DNA of 64,000 nt, taken from the NCBI GenBank assembly GCA_933228895.1, contig OW121851.1, positions 110,133,271 through 110,197,270 of the forward strand, in the 5' to 3' direction. This DNA is from Platycnemis pennipes (Eukaryota; Arthropoda; Insecta; Odonata; Platycnemididae). The translations under genes were made by a program, and so were the position numbers. The notes beneath the pieces are model-generated. The model was not told where the DNA came from, made no database searches, and was given only the letters and a program-made list of their open reading frames with translations. Shown piece by piece: positions 11,985 to 24,346 of this stretch (the stretch's first letter is position 1; each line of letters opens with the position of its first letter).

Positions 11985-12130
11985 TTGATCCTCCAGCTAT
12001 CCTGCTGGCGTCTTCAGGTCAGAAATGAAGATTCTCAATGCGGTGGAATGCACAATATCTGTTTTCCCATAGAGTATCAACACGGCGGGAACCTCGGATA
12101 AAGCAGGTGATGCAACTATACCCCGATCCT
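11985..12130 (-). repeat. Decayed Penelope-like element end (sister of the 45.88 kb copy)
   Basis: On the minus strand, GACCTGAAGACGCCAGCAGG (12019-12000) is followed by ATAGCTGG, matching GACCTGAAGACACCAGCAGG then ATGGCTGG at 45880. The GAAA that completes the hammerhead-like core at 45.9 kb is replaced here by a GAGGATC stretch, so any ribozyme would be dead. The upstream limit is approximate. Confidence 0.45.
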
Positions 12131-12601
12131 ACAGTGCAACTTAAGCTTATATTAACTCCATTTTGGAAATTTTTCTTCCATTGAGAATAAAAGTATTCTG
12201 TAAATGTCAATACTTTTATGGAATATTTTCTATTGCCACGTTTCGAAAATATTATCGCTTAGATTGGCATTGAAACGTAGAAGTAAATTGCTCTCAGCTG
12301 CCGTAATTTAATTCTTCGATATTTCTATTAGTTTCTTTTGTCATTTGCATTTGGTGCTTGCTTTACGCCAAAATTTGAGAGGAAGAATAGTTTTTTTCTG
12401 CACCAAAAGGTGAGGCATATGTTATTTTATGGAGGAGAAAAAAATTTTTTGTCTAACCCTATGCATGGGAAAGAGTCCCTTTATAACCCGGGAACCAGGA
12501 AAAACTGATCCTTCATTAGTCCTAAATATTAAGAATTTTTTTACTATTTTGTACTTATAATTTAGTGTTTCTAATGAGGTTAAGGAAGCAATGCACTCCA
12601 A

Positions 12602-12712
12602 AAAAATATATAAGTTATTCACTCACGACCATGGTTTCGATGCTTAGCATCATCTTCAGGTGTCCTAAGCATCGAAACCATGGCCGTGAGTGAATAGTTT
12701 ATATATATTGTG
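12602..12712. mobile_element. Foldback Penelope-like element end
   Basis: Two arms face each other: on the left (minus strand) GCATCGAAACCATGGTCGTG then AGTGAATAACTTATATATT; on the right (plus strand) GCATCGAAACCATGGCCGTG then AGTGAATAGTTTATATATATTGTGG. They meet near 12660. A CTGAAGA-hairpin-GAAA unit ahead of a segment ending TGTGGAAGTACA is the usual shape of PLE terminal repeats, and inverted partial copies are common for PLEs. Only the left arm has a full CTGAAGA. No PLE protein is present. Confidence 0.6.
12627..12659 (-). ncRNA. Hammerhead-ribozyme-like motif in PLE end
   Basis: Minus strand: CTGAAGA (CUGANGA box), stem II T-GATGC/TAA/GCATC, then GAAA, then CCATGG, then TC. This gives the three conserved hammerhead parts in order, with GUC as cleavage site. 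Stem III (CCATGG) is too short to fold well alone but is self-complementary, as known for PLE hammerheads thought to act as dimers. Stem I has about 3 bp (CAC before, GTG after). Activity is inferred, not shown. Confidence 0.5.
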
Positions 12713-14280
12713 GAAGTACATTGTTTCTTTACCCTCATCATGAAGGAATTCCACGTGGTCAATCCAGACACCGTCAACTTCATTAGTGTTTCTACTCATA
12801 TAATAATGATTTTTAGCCGTTGTAATTTTTGGTGTGCTTCAACTTCAGCGTAGCATCTTAACATTTGCGTAAAAATAATAAATAACGTTTATATTTTACC
12901 AAACTCCCTGATGTTCTAGATATAATGACTACAAATTTTACCTATCATAGCTATAGGTATCATTTTTTTTCTACGTTGCTCATTTTTATATTTTTTCTCA
13001 GTTTCAATATAATTTCGTTTTTCTATCTCCATCTACAAGCCCTGCGGGAGTCATCTCATGTCTTTCAGACACCTTATCAAATGTGTAATGTACGATTTTA
13101 CCTTTGAGTAGAAAATTTGTTATCTCCGTAATATCATTATGGGAACTTATTTCCTGCGGCGTTATCCACCATCTTGTTTGTGGTAATTCCCGCTGTGATA
13201 AATATTTCTCTGCCGCCGTATTTATTTTGCCTATAAAGATAGCTCCAGTTTTCTTTCTCGATGAGTTTGCTTTTCTGCAGCTTTTTCTTTTTTTTCGTAT
13301 CTAGTCTATGCTAGACTGAATAATTCACACATCTATACTATAGCGTATGGTATATTCTTTTTTGCCTCTGGCCAGTCAGTAAAACATTAATGAGCTTGTC
13401 TCATGAAGATATAAAGGTGACATATTCTGAGTCTTTAGAATGGGTATCGATCAGTTTTGCCGTCACTGTCACGTGTGGTTACACATTATGGTAGAGGTGA
13501 TACTCATTATACTGATGATTGTAAATGAAATTCAGGGCAAGCGAGCGAGCAATTGGGCCCCTACTGATTTGGTTAATACAACCGGTGACTCCGCGGCTCG
13601 CCTTCATACTACTAAAGAAGAATTTTATGTACAGGCACTACTTAATGCTAAGCCAACAACGTATTCTATTTACCATCTGGTGTAGATATTTAGACAGTCA
13701 AAAAGTAGGGGTTTAACTAGACGATTCAGATAAAAAATCTTGGTTCATGCCGAAAAAACTCTGATCAATTTTAGGCCACTGCCTTGAAATCGTATTCAAA
13801 CTTTTTTAAACTGTTTTATGGAGTTATATTGCCATTTAGTGTAATTATTGAAGTTCCGAAGGAAGGAAAACGAGTTATGAGTCAATGATTAGCATGTTTA
13901 ATATTCATCAGTCTGGTCAAATTTTCCTTGCTATTATCATAAAGTCAATATATGTTATCAAGGAAAAGATCGTGTTACATTCGTATGACATATGCCTATC
14001 TTGGATCAAAATTGTTGAGAAATATAAAAGCGTAGTGTATAATTTTTGATCCCTTTTCTAATTGGAATGCTCATAGAAAATATACATGTTGCTTAGTCCC
14101 ACGTTTGAGGCATGTTATTTCCATTTTCTCCTTCAATATTATGTATTTTTGTGATTTCGAAGAGAAAAAGCCTGGAAGTTATAATTATAAGTATATTATT
14201 TGATATATTTTAATATTTACTCTTTGATGACAGTGACAGATAAGTTTGGTAAAGGATGTACAGAAGAAAAATCCTGTAAA
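12713..14280. other. AT-rich noncoding stretch, nothing recognised
   Basis: Overlapping 81- and 63-codon plus frames at 13440-13716 have no recognisable domain. Strongly pyrimidine-rich AT runs at 12950-13050. Confidence 0.5.
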
Positions 14281-14350
14281 CATGAAGAGGTTAGCCGAAA
14301 GAAGAATCGAGTTGAGAGCTGCCGCAGCAATTAATGTCGCAGCTCTCAAC
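14281..14350 (+). pseudogene. LINE C-terminal fossil, copy 2, ending in a hairpin
   Basis: The first part reads MKRLAERRIELRAA from the ATG at 14282, matching the LINE C-terminus at 54030. Instead of the usual VSNQS-stop, the sequence turns back on itself: GTTGAGAGCTGC (14311-14322) and GCAGCTCTCAAC (14339-14350) are perfect 12 bp arms around a 16 nt loop. Confidence 0.5.
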
Positions 14351-15410
14351 TAATGACTCGTCACAATGATGAGGGAAGCATTTTTTTTTCAATTCAACTT
14401 TTGATCTTGTACTTACCTATGTTTGCTAACATATGTAAGTTCAAGATTTGGTTTTCATAAATCTATTTCATTTCAATGCATCGTTCTCGTTTGCAGGGGT
14501 TCACTATTACTCCCCTAAAGTAAGATTCAAAAGAGCAAGCAAATGAATGGTCATTATCTTAGCTTTTCAATTGCTGGCTGTATTCTTTCACCAAAATTAG
14601 GTATTTTGCACTCAGTGATGAGTAATTTTGAATGTTAACTAAACAAGACATCACTCTTCCCAATTGAAACATGCATTCTCTCGTGCCATCCCATCTTCAC
14701 TTGGGGACCCGTCCTGTCCTCAATCCATACTCTAGTAGTATTCCTTCCTCACCCAAAATTCCCACTTCCGCGACATCCACTCCCCTCCCAACACCATATT
14801 ACGTCTTATCACGTACTCCGTTCTCCTCCAGAAACTTCCTTTCCCTGACCACGCTCAAGTCGTCTTCGTTTGTCTTCCGTGGAGCCCACAATATATTACG
14901 TTCGTTCATTGAAAGCGGCGGTTTAAGTGAATTACGCCGGAACGTCGATGATTTCGCAGGATCACGGATATTTTATCTTTATGAAAAATGCAATGTAGTA
15001 CTTAGCTGCCGTGGCCAGATCGTTAGTACACTGGGGTTGGATGTTACGCTTTTGTTTGGCTTACCACTAAGTTAGGCGGTGTGATATAATGCATGCAGCT
15101 TAATCATCTAAAACTGGCGTAAAAAGATACAGGAAGATAATGTAATATTAAGTGATAAACTCAGGCCTTCTTTCACAGATTCATTGAGCAATTAGACCCG
15201 TTTAACCATAGTGTGCTATGATCAGCTTCTCACGTGAAAGCTTTGTACGTTAAAATTATTATGATTAATCATATCAATGCACCGCATTGCGGTGAAACGA
15301 TTCGAAAGAACATTAAAATATTAGTAAATACTTGATTATTTTAAATCAACAACTTCCATCATCTGTTACCGTGATATTTTTTAGTTACAATACACGTTAA
15401 TTTAATATTA
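14351..15410. other. Noncoding stretch with one unassigned 134-codon frame
   Basis: A plus frame at 14671-15075 encodes a Ser/Pro/Thr-rich first half and a more mixed second half. I recognise no domain, and no splice or promoter context supports it. The DNA at 14670-15000 is GC-richer than its surroundings and could be a small regulatory block. Confidence 0.35.
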
Positions 15411-15545
15411 GATAGATAGATAGACAATTTATTTGCACTGGGACATCGTCCCTTAAGTAAAACAAAGACACAATATTACCAGTTTAATATTACGGATATT
15501 CTATGAGATATAGACAATAGAGTTTCGTAGAGAATAATTCAGGTC
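15411..15545 (-). repeat. LINE 3' UTR end with TATC-type tail
   Basis: On the minus strand this reads CTTAAGGGACGATGTCCC, then GTGCAAATAAATTGTC, then TATC repeats (15411-15425). The 55.52 kb LINE ends in the same order (TTTCAAGGGACAATAATTTC, then AACAAATAAATATATC, then TATC repeats), so both are 3' ends of one family. No coding part remains here. Confidence 0.5.
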
Positions 15546-16440
15546 ATGCACGCGCATTTCGGACAGGGAACCAGAGATGAGGGAAGGAGAAAAATGCTCA
15601 AAAACAAGGACATTCTCTCTGCCGATCCCGTTCCCCCTTGATGTGTGAACAACTCTTCAAGTTCAGTGTTCCGTCCGTCAGATGAGACGTTTAGCTGAGT
15701 TGACTCTTTTGGAGTAATGAATGTTATTCGTAATAAAACACTCACAAAGGATTGTGAAGAGGGAAAAATATATACGGTTTGCTATCCTATTAAGCGCATC
15801 TTTATTCCATGGATAACCAGAATACTATTAGCACAAATCATAGTTTTCTCTCAACTCTTCATTTGCGTCCTCCGTTCACCGAAAAATCTTACCCATCACC
15901 CAATTTTCCTCATTTTATAAGAGCACTAAGTGTTTTTTTCTCAATACGCAGATTCTCATTTTTACACACATCAGGTAATATTTGTCTGAAGTACTTCAGG
16001 ATTGATCACCTTGCACAGTCAAAATTTTAATTAAAAACTGGGAAAAAACAACCGTGTTTCATAATTCTCACTGAGGTTCATTTATTTTAATGCTGCATAA
16101 AGTGTTCGGTTGTTGTAATGCTATTGTTCAGTTTGAGACCTTTGCTGATACTTTGGAGTGTTTTTTAGAATTTTGGTAAAAATGTATGTACGTAGAAGGA
16201 TAAGACAGATAATATGCTTGAACAAAAGCAATCATACATTGTCATAAAATGCAATTTGAAGGACTTACTTTCAATGATGAAACCCATGGAAACCCATTGT
16301 ACAAGACGCAACAAATTAGCTGCATGACAGTATGTGTTGCAATTCAGAAAGAACTTTAAGGAGGGAATGATTTAAGATGTCGGTCACCTCTTCGGAATAA
16401 AAACAAAAGCACAAGCGAAATACTTTTGAGAGAGAAGAGT
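15546..16440. other. Noncoding stretch, nothing recognised
   Basis: Two overlapping plus frames at 15717-16030 have no recognisable domain. The start is GC-moderate, the rest AT-rich. Confidence 0.45.
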
Positions 16441-16479
16441 TTTTCTCCCACCCGTGTCCAGATAGGCGCGTGGCAAAAA

Positions 16480-18840
16480 ATCTTTGATAACCCCACGAAA
16501 TATACTTCTCGTTCCTCTCCAATACACCCCCGTCCACACCCTTGTTCCCCACTTCTCACACCCTCCCTTATCGTCGCCCACTCTCGAACCCCTTCCGCGT
16601 TCCCCTAAAACCCTACCCCAACCGTCTCCTCGGTCAACTAAAAAGGGAAAGAGAGAGGGATCTTTCCCTCTTTGCTCAAATGGCATTAATCTACAACCCC
16701 CACCCCATCCATCCAGCCCTCCCCCCTTCCCCGAGCACTTTCCCGCTCCGCCCCCGCCTCACCCTCTACCCTCCCCCCACCCCTACCTCGCCCCCCCCCC
16801 TGCACCCTGGCAGGGTCGTTCGGAGAGGAGGTGCGGGCGAGGAGGCCGTCGCGCTCTTGTGTTCCCCGCCCCTTTTTCCCCGAGCGGGGGAGCCGGCGTA
16901 GTGCGGGCTGCAGCGGCGGAGGCGCCGCTACTCCTGCGGGCTCCACACAGTCGGGACTAGGACGGGACGGAGGGAAGTCGGCGCGGCGCTCGGCGTTCTG
17001 TGCGTGTGGTGCGTTTTCGAGGAAGAGAGGAGGAAGTTCCCGAGTGTGCTTCCGCTGCTGGGCCCCGCCAACAACGTCTTCTTCACCATCTGAGCAGAGG
17101 AAGGGGAGAGTGTGGGAGAGATATATAGCCCGAGAGAGAGAGTGCTTTCACTCATCCGGGCCAAATAGGGGGGAGGGGTCCCTCTTGGCTCTTATTATTA
17201 ACATCTCCGGAGCAGACGTGGGTCCGTTGGAGTGTGCGTTGGGGTTGGTTGAGAGAGGGTTGGATTCAACGAGTGGCCGAAAGCCGACTGAGAGGAGGGT
17301 GAAGAGAAACTTGACGTTTTTCCTCCCTCTCTCCTCTTCATTGTTTCCTTCGGAAGAGGGCGAATAATATCTTCCTTCTCCTGGGGGTCCTCTAAGGAGC
17401 TCCCCGATCCTCTCTTCCTTCTTCTTCTTCTTCCTCCCCATCTATTCTCGTCTATTTCCCTCTCCCTCGTCTGTCTCGACTAGGCCTTTCCTGTCCTGTC
17501 CAATCTATCCGTCTATCTTGTCTGTCCTTGACTCTCACTCGCGTCAACATCAGCTGCCTGATTTGCCTGCCCACAATTAAACGAGGGATTCGCCTGTCTC
17601 AAATGCGCAATCTTCACGACGTCGGAAAGGCTCACGAAGAAAGGAAGAGGAAGAGAGAGAGCTGAAGAAGACAAGCCATAAGGAATCACGGCGCGCATCC
17701 AAACTCGTGGCCTGAATTCCAACCTCTCTAAAGGAGAAGAGATAACAGACGAGGAAGGGGGGTCACTCTGCTATCTGAAGCAAGAGAGAAGTGGGCGTGA
17801 CCTGTGAACCCGTGACCATCCCGATATCCCGTGTCCACGATCTTGTTGGGGAGGAGGTACATGTGCTGCATTCCGGAGCGCCTACATCTCTCACGCGTGC
17901 GGAGCACGTGAAAGAACGACCTGCCTGATTTGCTCCCCATCCCTTGGCGACGGAGTCAATTCTCTTCCCCAACCCAACTTGTCAACTGAAATCATCCGGT
18001 CCAGCTTGCAACCAAAAGTGCATTCCGAAGTCACGTCTTCGTCTCCCGGACCTGTCCGTGATAATCAATTACCAACGTCAAAGCCGGCACCCTTAACTTC
18101 AGGCCCACACAACTCATAACGTTTAAAGATATCGAAGGAAAAGCACAACACCATCACAAGAGAGGTTCACTCGTTCCTTAAAGAAATAGCATTTCCATCG
18201 CGAATTGAGGAGAAAGGGTCGTTGGAAAGGAGAGAAACAACGGTGACGGAAAAACAAAGAAAAGTATTGAGATCGCGAGGAAGTTATAAGACAGTGCGTG
18301 GACCTTAGATTGGAAGGAAGAGGGGAGTAGGGTGTGTGAGCATCGAGAAATATTCCCTCCAGCCCGTCAATTTCCTCTACCGTTTTATCCTCTTTTCCCT
18401 TCACGTTCGATTTCCGAATCTCCTTTTCTCCTCCTTCATTCCTCTGCACCTCCGTCTTGAGTCTTCTGTTCTAATCTCTTGCGTCCAGTCTATCTCCCGG
18501 AAAAGCTGAAAGGAAAACAAGGCCTTTGGAACCCCCGCGTTTGTTAAACGATTCCCGTGGCTGCGGTAGAACGTTTGTTCATGGAGGGAATGGTGACACG
18601 TGCTTAGTTATCTCCCGTTATCCTGCCTGCCCCAGAAATATCCAGCCGCAATTGCAATCAGGCTGACTCTCTTCTCTCTTTGTCCCTTCGTCGCAAGTAC
18701 ATTCTCTCCGTCGGTGAACGCTGAATATCCTCGCCATCGTCTCCCCTGAAGATCTTCTTTGAAGTGTTTTCTCCAGTGAGCGCGCGGACTGTGTGTGTCT
18801 GATAGTTTAACTTCCCTTCTTCTGTTTCTCACCACTTTAC
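16480..18840. promoter_or_regulatory. Large GC-rich, CpG-bearing island; candidate promoter or 5' noncoding exon
   Basis: This 2.4 kb block is far richer in G+C and CpG than the rest. It begins pyrimidine-rich (16500-16800), is GC- and CpG-dense at 16830-17010 (GGCGCGGCGCTCGGCG type strings), purine-rich to about 17360, then pyrimidine-rich to 17530. GAGA runs occur (CCCGAGAGAGAGAG near 17129), beside a TATA-like GAGATATATAG. GAGA runs and CpG density are common in promoters of developmental genes in arthropods. Open frames through it (up to 178 codons) are low-complexity and look like chance in GC-rich DNA. I cannot set a start site, strand or splice donor. Confidence 0.35.
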
Positions 18841-20210
18841 GCTATACGCTTGATTTTGAGAACTCACACCTCAAAGTGCGGGGAAGAAAACACCATTCAA
18901 TCGACTCCCGTCTCATATTATTTCCTCCGTCTCGACGGTGAACAAAGCAAAACCAAAAAGTAACCAACATATTTTGCTTGGATACACGCACATGGACTGA
19001 CTTGAGACACTAATTTACTCTGTGATTGTGTGTAATTTCAAGTTCAAACTAATATTTTCCCGAGACTTTATTGTCTTAATATCTTAACCGGTGGGTATTT
19101 GAACATTTGTTTTTGACTTTCGTTTTTAAAAAATTCGAATGACGCACATAGAAAAATGATTGCTTTTAAAAATAGTGATCACACGCGCAGTACAACCCTG
19201 CATTATACACCATGAGATGCTTTAGTAGTTTTTTTTACGCTACTGTAGAGTCTCTAATTCACTGCATTTGCCTTAATAGTTTTTCATGCCTATAAATTGC
19301 AACTTCACAAAGTTCATGCACGCCTAGAATAAATAAAATAAATTTATTATTAATTACTCAATTAATTTGGTACGTAGGTGTATGCTAGTATAGAATTGAA
19401 TAGGCTATTCGAATGTGTATAACTAGAAGAATGGGCGAAATAGGCCTCCTAGATTTGTAGCCGTAGTTTTTTTTATCCTATCAACTTATCTGTACTGAAT
19501 TTGATATGCATTTTTTTCGTTCATTGTAAACTTGAACATACGTGTACCATCAGTGGAGATTTTGCAGTAAAAATACTTGTTTATTCACTTGTTTGAAGGA
19601 ACATTTGCTGTGCATATAGACTATGCATGCGCAACACTCATCGAGTTGAACATAGGTGCCTGGTTTTCGTGTATGCAAAAAGGTTCAAGTATAATGAGGA
19701 TGAATTGCGTCTCGACAGGTCTCAACACAATGAATTGCGTCTCAACACTATAGTGTTAGCGCATAAATGAATGAATTTGACTTATTTCATGTAGCGATGT
19801 TCCAAATCCAGATATTTGATCCGGAAAATAAATTAGCATGAAATTATATGATATCAATTGATTTAATGGCAACATTTGATATCAACGTATACCTAGTTCA
19901 ATAAGCATCATTCTTGGTAGCGTCATAATTAGTACTTTACTATTAATTGCATGAGGTAGCCCGCGTAGTATATGACTTTACCATTTTCAGTCAACCTGTG
20001 GCATGACTTATCTGTTCTGGTGTAAATTGAAACCCTTCTGGGCAATCTACTTTGCCAGATGGAAACTCATTTATCAAAAGATGCAATTTTTTTAATTCAA
20101 GAATAATTTTCAGTTTTCTTTCAACTGTCAAACTTTGAATGAGATAAAAATGATTAATTATGGAAATCTTTTATTTCATTTTTTTTCATATCTGAGGGAG
20201 CACTTAGGTC
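18841..20210. other. AT-rich noncoding stretch, nothing recognised
   Basis: Contains one tiny direct duplication (AATGAATTGCGTCTC at about 19698 and 19730). Otherwise nothing supportable. Confidence 0.5.
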
Positions 20211-20420
20211 TCACTACTTATCACCCGAGATTACGAGGGGTGAAATGTTCCCGAACATTAGTGGAGACCTCGGCGTCCTAATCGATTACCATAATCGCTT
20301 CCAGTCGACCTGCAATTGAAGCAACGGTACAGGAGGCGGAGTGACTAAAGAATAGATGGATCAGGGAAGACAGGGTTGAAGTGAGCATTTCTCAACGTCG
20401 AGGTTCTTTGCTTTTTGACG
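20211..20420. promoter_or_regulatory. Small GC-richer block with homeodomain-type sites
   Basis: It contains CTAATCGATTACCATAATCG and TGCAATTGAAGC, that is several ATTA/TAAT cores, inside otherwise unique, GC-moderate sequence. It could be an enhancer; the motifs are short and common, so support is weak. Confidence 0.2.
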
Positions 20421-23400
20421 GAGGATTCTTGAAGAGTTGGCGCGATATCCCTTACTTAACATAACAGAAATGGCATATGGCCTTCCTCACCATAAATTTT
20501 CATATAGAGATATGTTTTCGGTGTATCATATCGCGTCGAAGCTTTACGCCTAGTCAGTGAATTAAAATCACACATTCGTGACCCAATTTGACATGTAATT
20601 ATATATTGAGAGCATCTATAAGCTAGAACTAGACTTATAAGGATGGAGTGGCTCTTTCCTATTTCGGAGCGTTTAGGTGGGGATTATTTGAGTAGTTGTC
20701 CAATGAGGTTCGACGAGCTAATAAATCTTCATCTACAGCTTGGCGTAGCGACACAAAAATTATAATGTTTTGCACAATATTCCAGACGAGATTAGTTGGG
20801 AGGCTTGTATGAGAAGATATCTGAAAAAATAAATCAATTCCTATTACTTGAAATTTCATAATTTTCTAGACGTAACGTTGTTCCCATTATAAAACTTGGC
20901 CAATATAGGTTAGTGGTCAGAAATTCAACGCCGTTTTTTGGTATCATCACTTATGTAATTCTGAAACACGCAACAAGATAGCACTGTTTCACAAAAAAAT
21001 ATTACAGCGTGCAACCTGTTTTAGTTTTTAAGGCATAATCAGGAACCTGATAATGGCATAGCATAGGAACAACTGAAGCTCACTGTACGCTGCAGTATTT
21101 TTTTTGACTATCATGTTGAGTGATTCAGCATGGTATCTTTGTAAAACGTCTCGCCAGGCATAGATACCTTCACTAAATGATTCTTTGTGAAGCATGCTTT
21201 TTTGTGCCTTGAAATATTTGTGTGAGCCAAAAAAGAATACCTAAAATTTTATTTAAATGAGAAATCCAGGGCAAAGGGATGAGTATTTCTTCATTTTTTA
21301 GTTTAATTCATGTGTTGAACTCCAGCAAAGATTTTTATACAGTTTTATTGAATCCAAGGAGTTTTATTTGGCATAAATAGCTCATTTAAATGACTAAATA
21401 TAACTAATAGATATACATGACTCACAGTTATATATTACATCGCGTGGAAGTATTTTACCACCAAATTAAGGTTATTTCACACTGATCCTAATGTAGAATT
21501 TCTAATCCCGACCTTTTTGCAAAGGATAGTAAAATGTTTTTCCCCTTAATGTTTGGTCATTCCTAGATCACCCCAGATTGCGAATTAGCGCGCTGTTTTC
21601 TTAAAGGGTTTTATGTGTTCTAAATTAAGAATTTTTTTCGAGACCGGTCTAATTTATTGTAAAATAAATCAACATACATTTATACTGAATTCGCAGCATA
21701 AATCATGGAGGGCACAGATATAGGATGTTTTGTGATGTTGGTGCGGAGAATAAAAACTGTAGGAGTTCAGAAAAATACTCACAAATATGTTTTTTATAGG
21801 TTCATTGTCCTATTAATTCCTAAAAATAGAAGGAATACCCCACGAATAATAGAAATGTGCTTAGCTAAATGAAGAGAAATACTCTGGGAAAGAGTAATTT
21901 TTATAGAAGACGTAAAAGGATGTAATTGAACTAGCAATGAGTAGAAAGTCATTGATGGCTGCAGTCAATCTTAAGATTTAAAAGATTTAAAACACAAGGG
22001 AACATTAAGGGGCATCAGAAGCAGATTATGTCGCATCAGTGACTAACCTAGTCGTGGGAGAATAAATATGCGTGGAAAGTTCAAAGTTTTCTTATTCTGT
22101 GATCATGAATTTTCATAACGTTAAACCTGAAAACACAGTTCACAAAATAATTTATTTTTACCGTATCGATAATATTCGTTAGTACCTAGTCATTAATGGA
22201 TTTGAAAAACCATGCATTCATATATATTGATTTTTCTATGTACACCTCTTTTATTTTTTTGACACATATGCCCTTGTTCATACGATATGTTGTTTTCTTG
22301 ACATATATAGGAATTTAGTTTCTTTGAAAAATCTATTATGGATAATTTATCATTTTCTTCGATCTTATTTGTTTGTATTAAAGTTGTGGTATTCAGTCCT
22401 GGCGAATTCTGTATTGTTGTACCGTCAAAAGTGTCTTTCTCTTTTACACCGATAATCACCACAATCATTTTACACTAGTATAGGATTTACTGGTACCAGT
22501 CCTGCGTCTGTCTCTTCATGAAAAATGTTTGAAGAATAAGGTGTCTTCTATCTGCAGGCATCGATCCTTAGTTTCTTCCCAAGTTAAAATGCTTTTGAAT
22601 TTTCACACCTGAAATTATAAGTAACAATGCCCGGCTGACGTGCCTCAGCGAAAGTTTTTCCTTGCTGGAGAGGAACTGAGCCGATGAAGGTCATTTACCA
22701 TGCAGTTCATGCGAAGCGTGCGAAGTAATGTCTCCATTTAAATGTTTGGGGGAAATTTCAGGTAGAGAGCAAGAATTAGAATATGCCACATTACATAATG
22801 GGCCTAAGCAGTAGACACCTAGCCTCATCTGTCAGTTTTAAGATAATCAAATCCTATTAGGAAGCAGAAAGGTTTCATTTGCTGTACATATTCGATTTAA
22901 AAGCCCTAATTCCAATTATTCAAGTAAGACTCCATCTGATTTATTTACTTGGGTTATAAACGTTACAGAGTACTCGGTTTTAATGCTTGAATTTATGCTA
23001 CTCATAGGTATGTTGTAAATTGAGAAGTTCATGCAGGCATGACACGCGAGCTTAAAAACTAAGCTTATTATCTTAATTATTTCCACGATATTCTTTTTCG
23101 CATTTGCGATTGTCTTTGATTGAATTGCTTCACGTTCACAAAGAGTGTTGCAGCCACCTCTGCCGTAAATACAACATAAAAATATCAACTTTCTTAATAA
23201 AAAGGACAGTTGCTGCCTCGCGTTAGCGGTATACAGAGCGTTACCTCGTAGCGTTGTCCCAAAATGGATTTTCATGACATTTTAATTGCTTATCTTTCCA
23301 TTTACTCTTATTAAAATACTGAAGAGTAAACTATAATGCTAGGGTGTAAGTATTTTAGTCGTGCAATAATAGAAAAGGGGCATAAATTTTCAATTCGATA

Positions 23401-23559
23401 AAAAATCGGCCATCACTTACCACTATACGTGATGTTCGGTACTCAATCGTATTACTCATGTTCACTGACTTCATTTCATTCATCCTAATTGTTTGGAAAA
23501 TTAAATAAGAATATTTCTCCGATTGGCGAGGATTTCAACGTCGCATTGGTTTTTCGGGA
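20421..23559. other. AT-rich noncoding stretch, nothing recognised
   Basis: 3.1 kb with no repeat match or convincing ORF. The minus frames at 22193-22468 and 22916-23275 (91 and 119 codons) have no recognisable domain and AT-driven composition. Confidence 0.5.
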
Positions 23560-23905
23560 TTCGGGAGAGGTGACCGAGAGCTAATGCCTTTTAGCTTGCG
23601 TCATTTAGTGTGGGTGCGGGAGGCTTTTTCAGGAAGTAGATGAAGGCTGGAGCGAAACCCGGCGCTGGCAATAGCCTGCTCTTAAAGAAAGGTGCCAAGT
23701 GAGCCATGATTTTAACGTCCTATCCAATGGACGAAGTACGAAGTACTTGAAAATCTCTCTACACAACATTCAATCGGGGACCATTGAAAAAATCATTCAA
23801 ACCACCAAGATTTCTAGCCCAGCTTTCCGGATGGGAGACCAATACTCAAGCCGGTCCAAGCCCACCCGATCATTGACGTCATTAACAATGTATTCAGGAA
23901 ACAAT
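23560..23905 (-). repeat. tRNA-derived SINE, near full-length copy 2
   Basis: On the minus strand: head with CCGGCTTGAGTATTGGTCTC, a decayed B-box region, then GTCCATTGGATAGGACGTTA, then CACTTGGCACCTTTCTTTAA, then GCCGGGTTTCGCTCC and a tail matching copy 1. Order and spacing follow the copy at 1146-1505, but it is more diverged (the core has GGATAGGACG instead of GGATGGGACG). Confidence 0.7.
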
Positions 23906-24346
23906 TTTAAGGTTCTGTGACCCTGTCAGCGTACTTTGTTTAATTTATGGTTATCGTAGAAAAAGTATGGAATTATCCGTGGAATCAGGGCGCATCCATT
24001 TGGAGGTCTGGTTGAAGTGCTTCTGGCTTCGATCGAGGTCCGAAGGTGGTTGTTGCCCCTCCGCTGTCACGGTCGCGTGATTTGATCACTTGCCTGGGGC
24101 ATTTGGGCCGTGACCAAGCTTCACCTCCGAACGGCGCCGTCGTGCACCAATCCCGGTGCAGGTTTGATGCAAATGGCCGGGTTTAGTTCATAAACGGATT
24201 CACGTTCTTCCGTTGCAACACACCAGATGCAGTCGGGCGATTTTGCTTCGAGACTTTGCGCATATGTATGTTGCAACACCCATTTGGTTACGATTAAGAC
24301 ATAACTGATAACCTTTCATTAATTTTGACCAGTATGATTCCATACG
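23906..24346. other. GC-moderate unique stretch
   Basis: 23990-24250 is GC-richer (for example GTGCTTCTGGCTTCGATCG, ACGGCGCCGTCG), with no frame or repeat match that I recognise. It could be a fragment of an unrecognised repeat or a regulatory block. Confidence 0.35.

Noticed and set aside
14671..15075. 134-codon plus-strand frame
   Set aside because: Not recognisable; Ser/Pro/Thr-rich half then mixed sequence. Kept only as a remark in the region entry.
16484..17441. Open frames of 97-178 codons on both strands
   Set aside because: They are stop-poor only because the DNA is GC-rich. All are low-complexity and mutually overlapping, and none resembles a protein I know.
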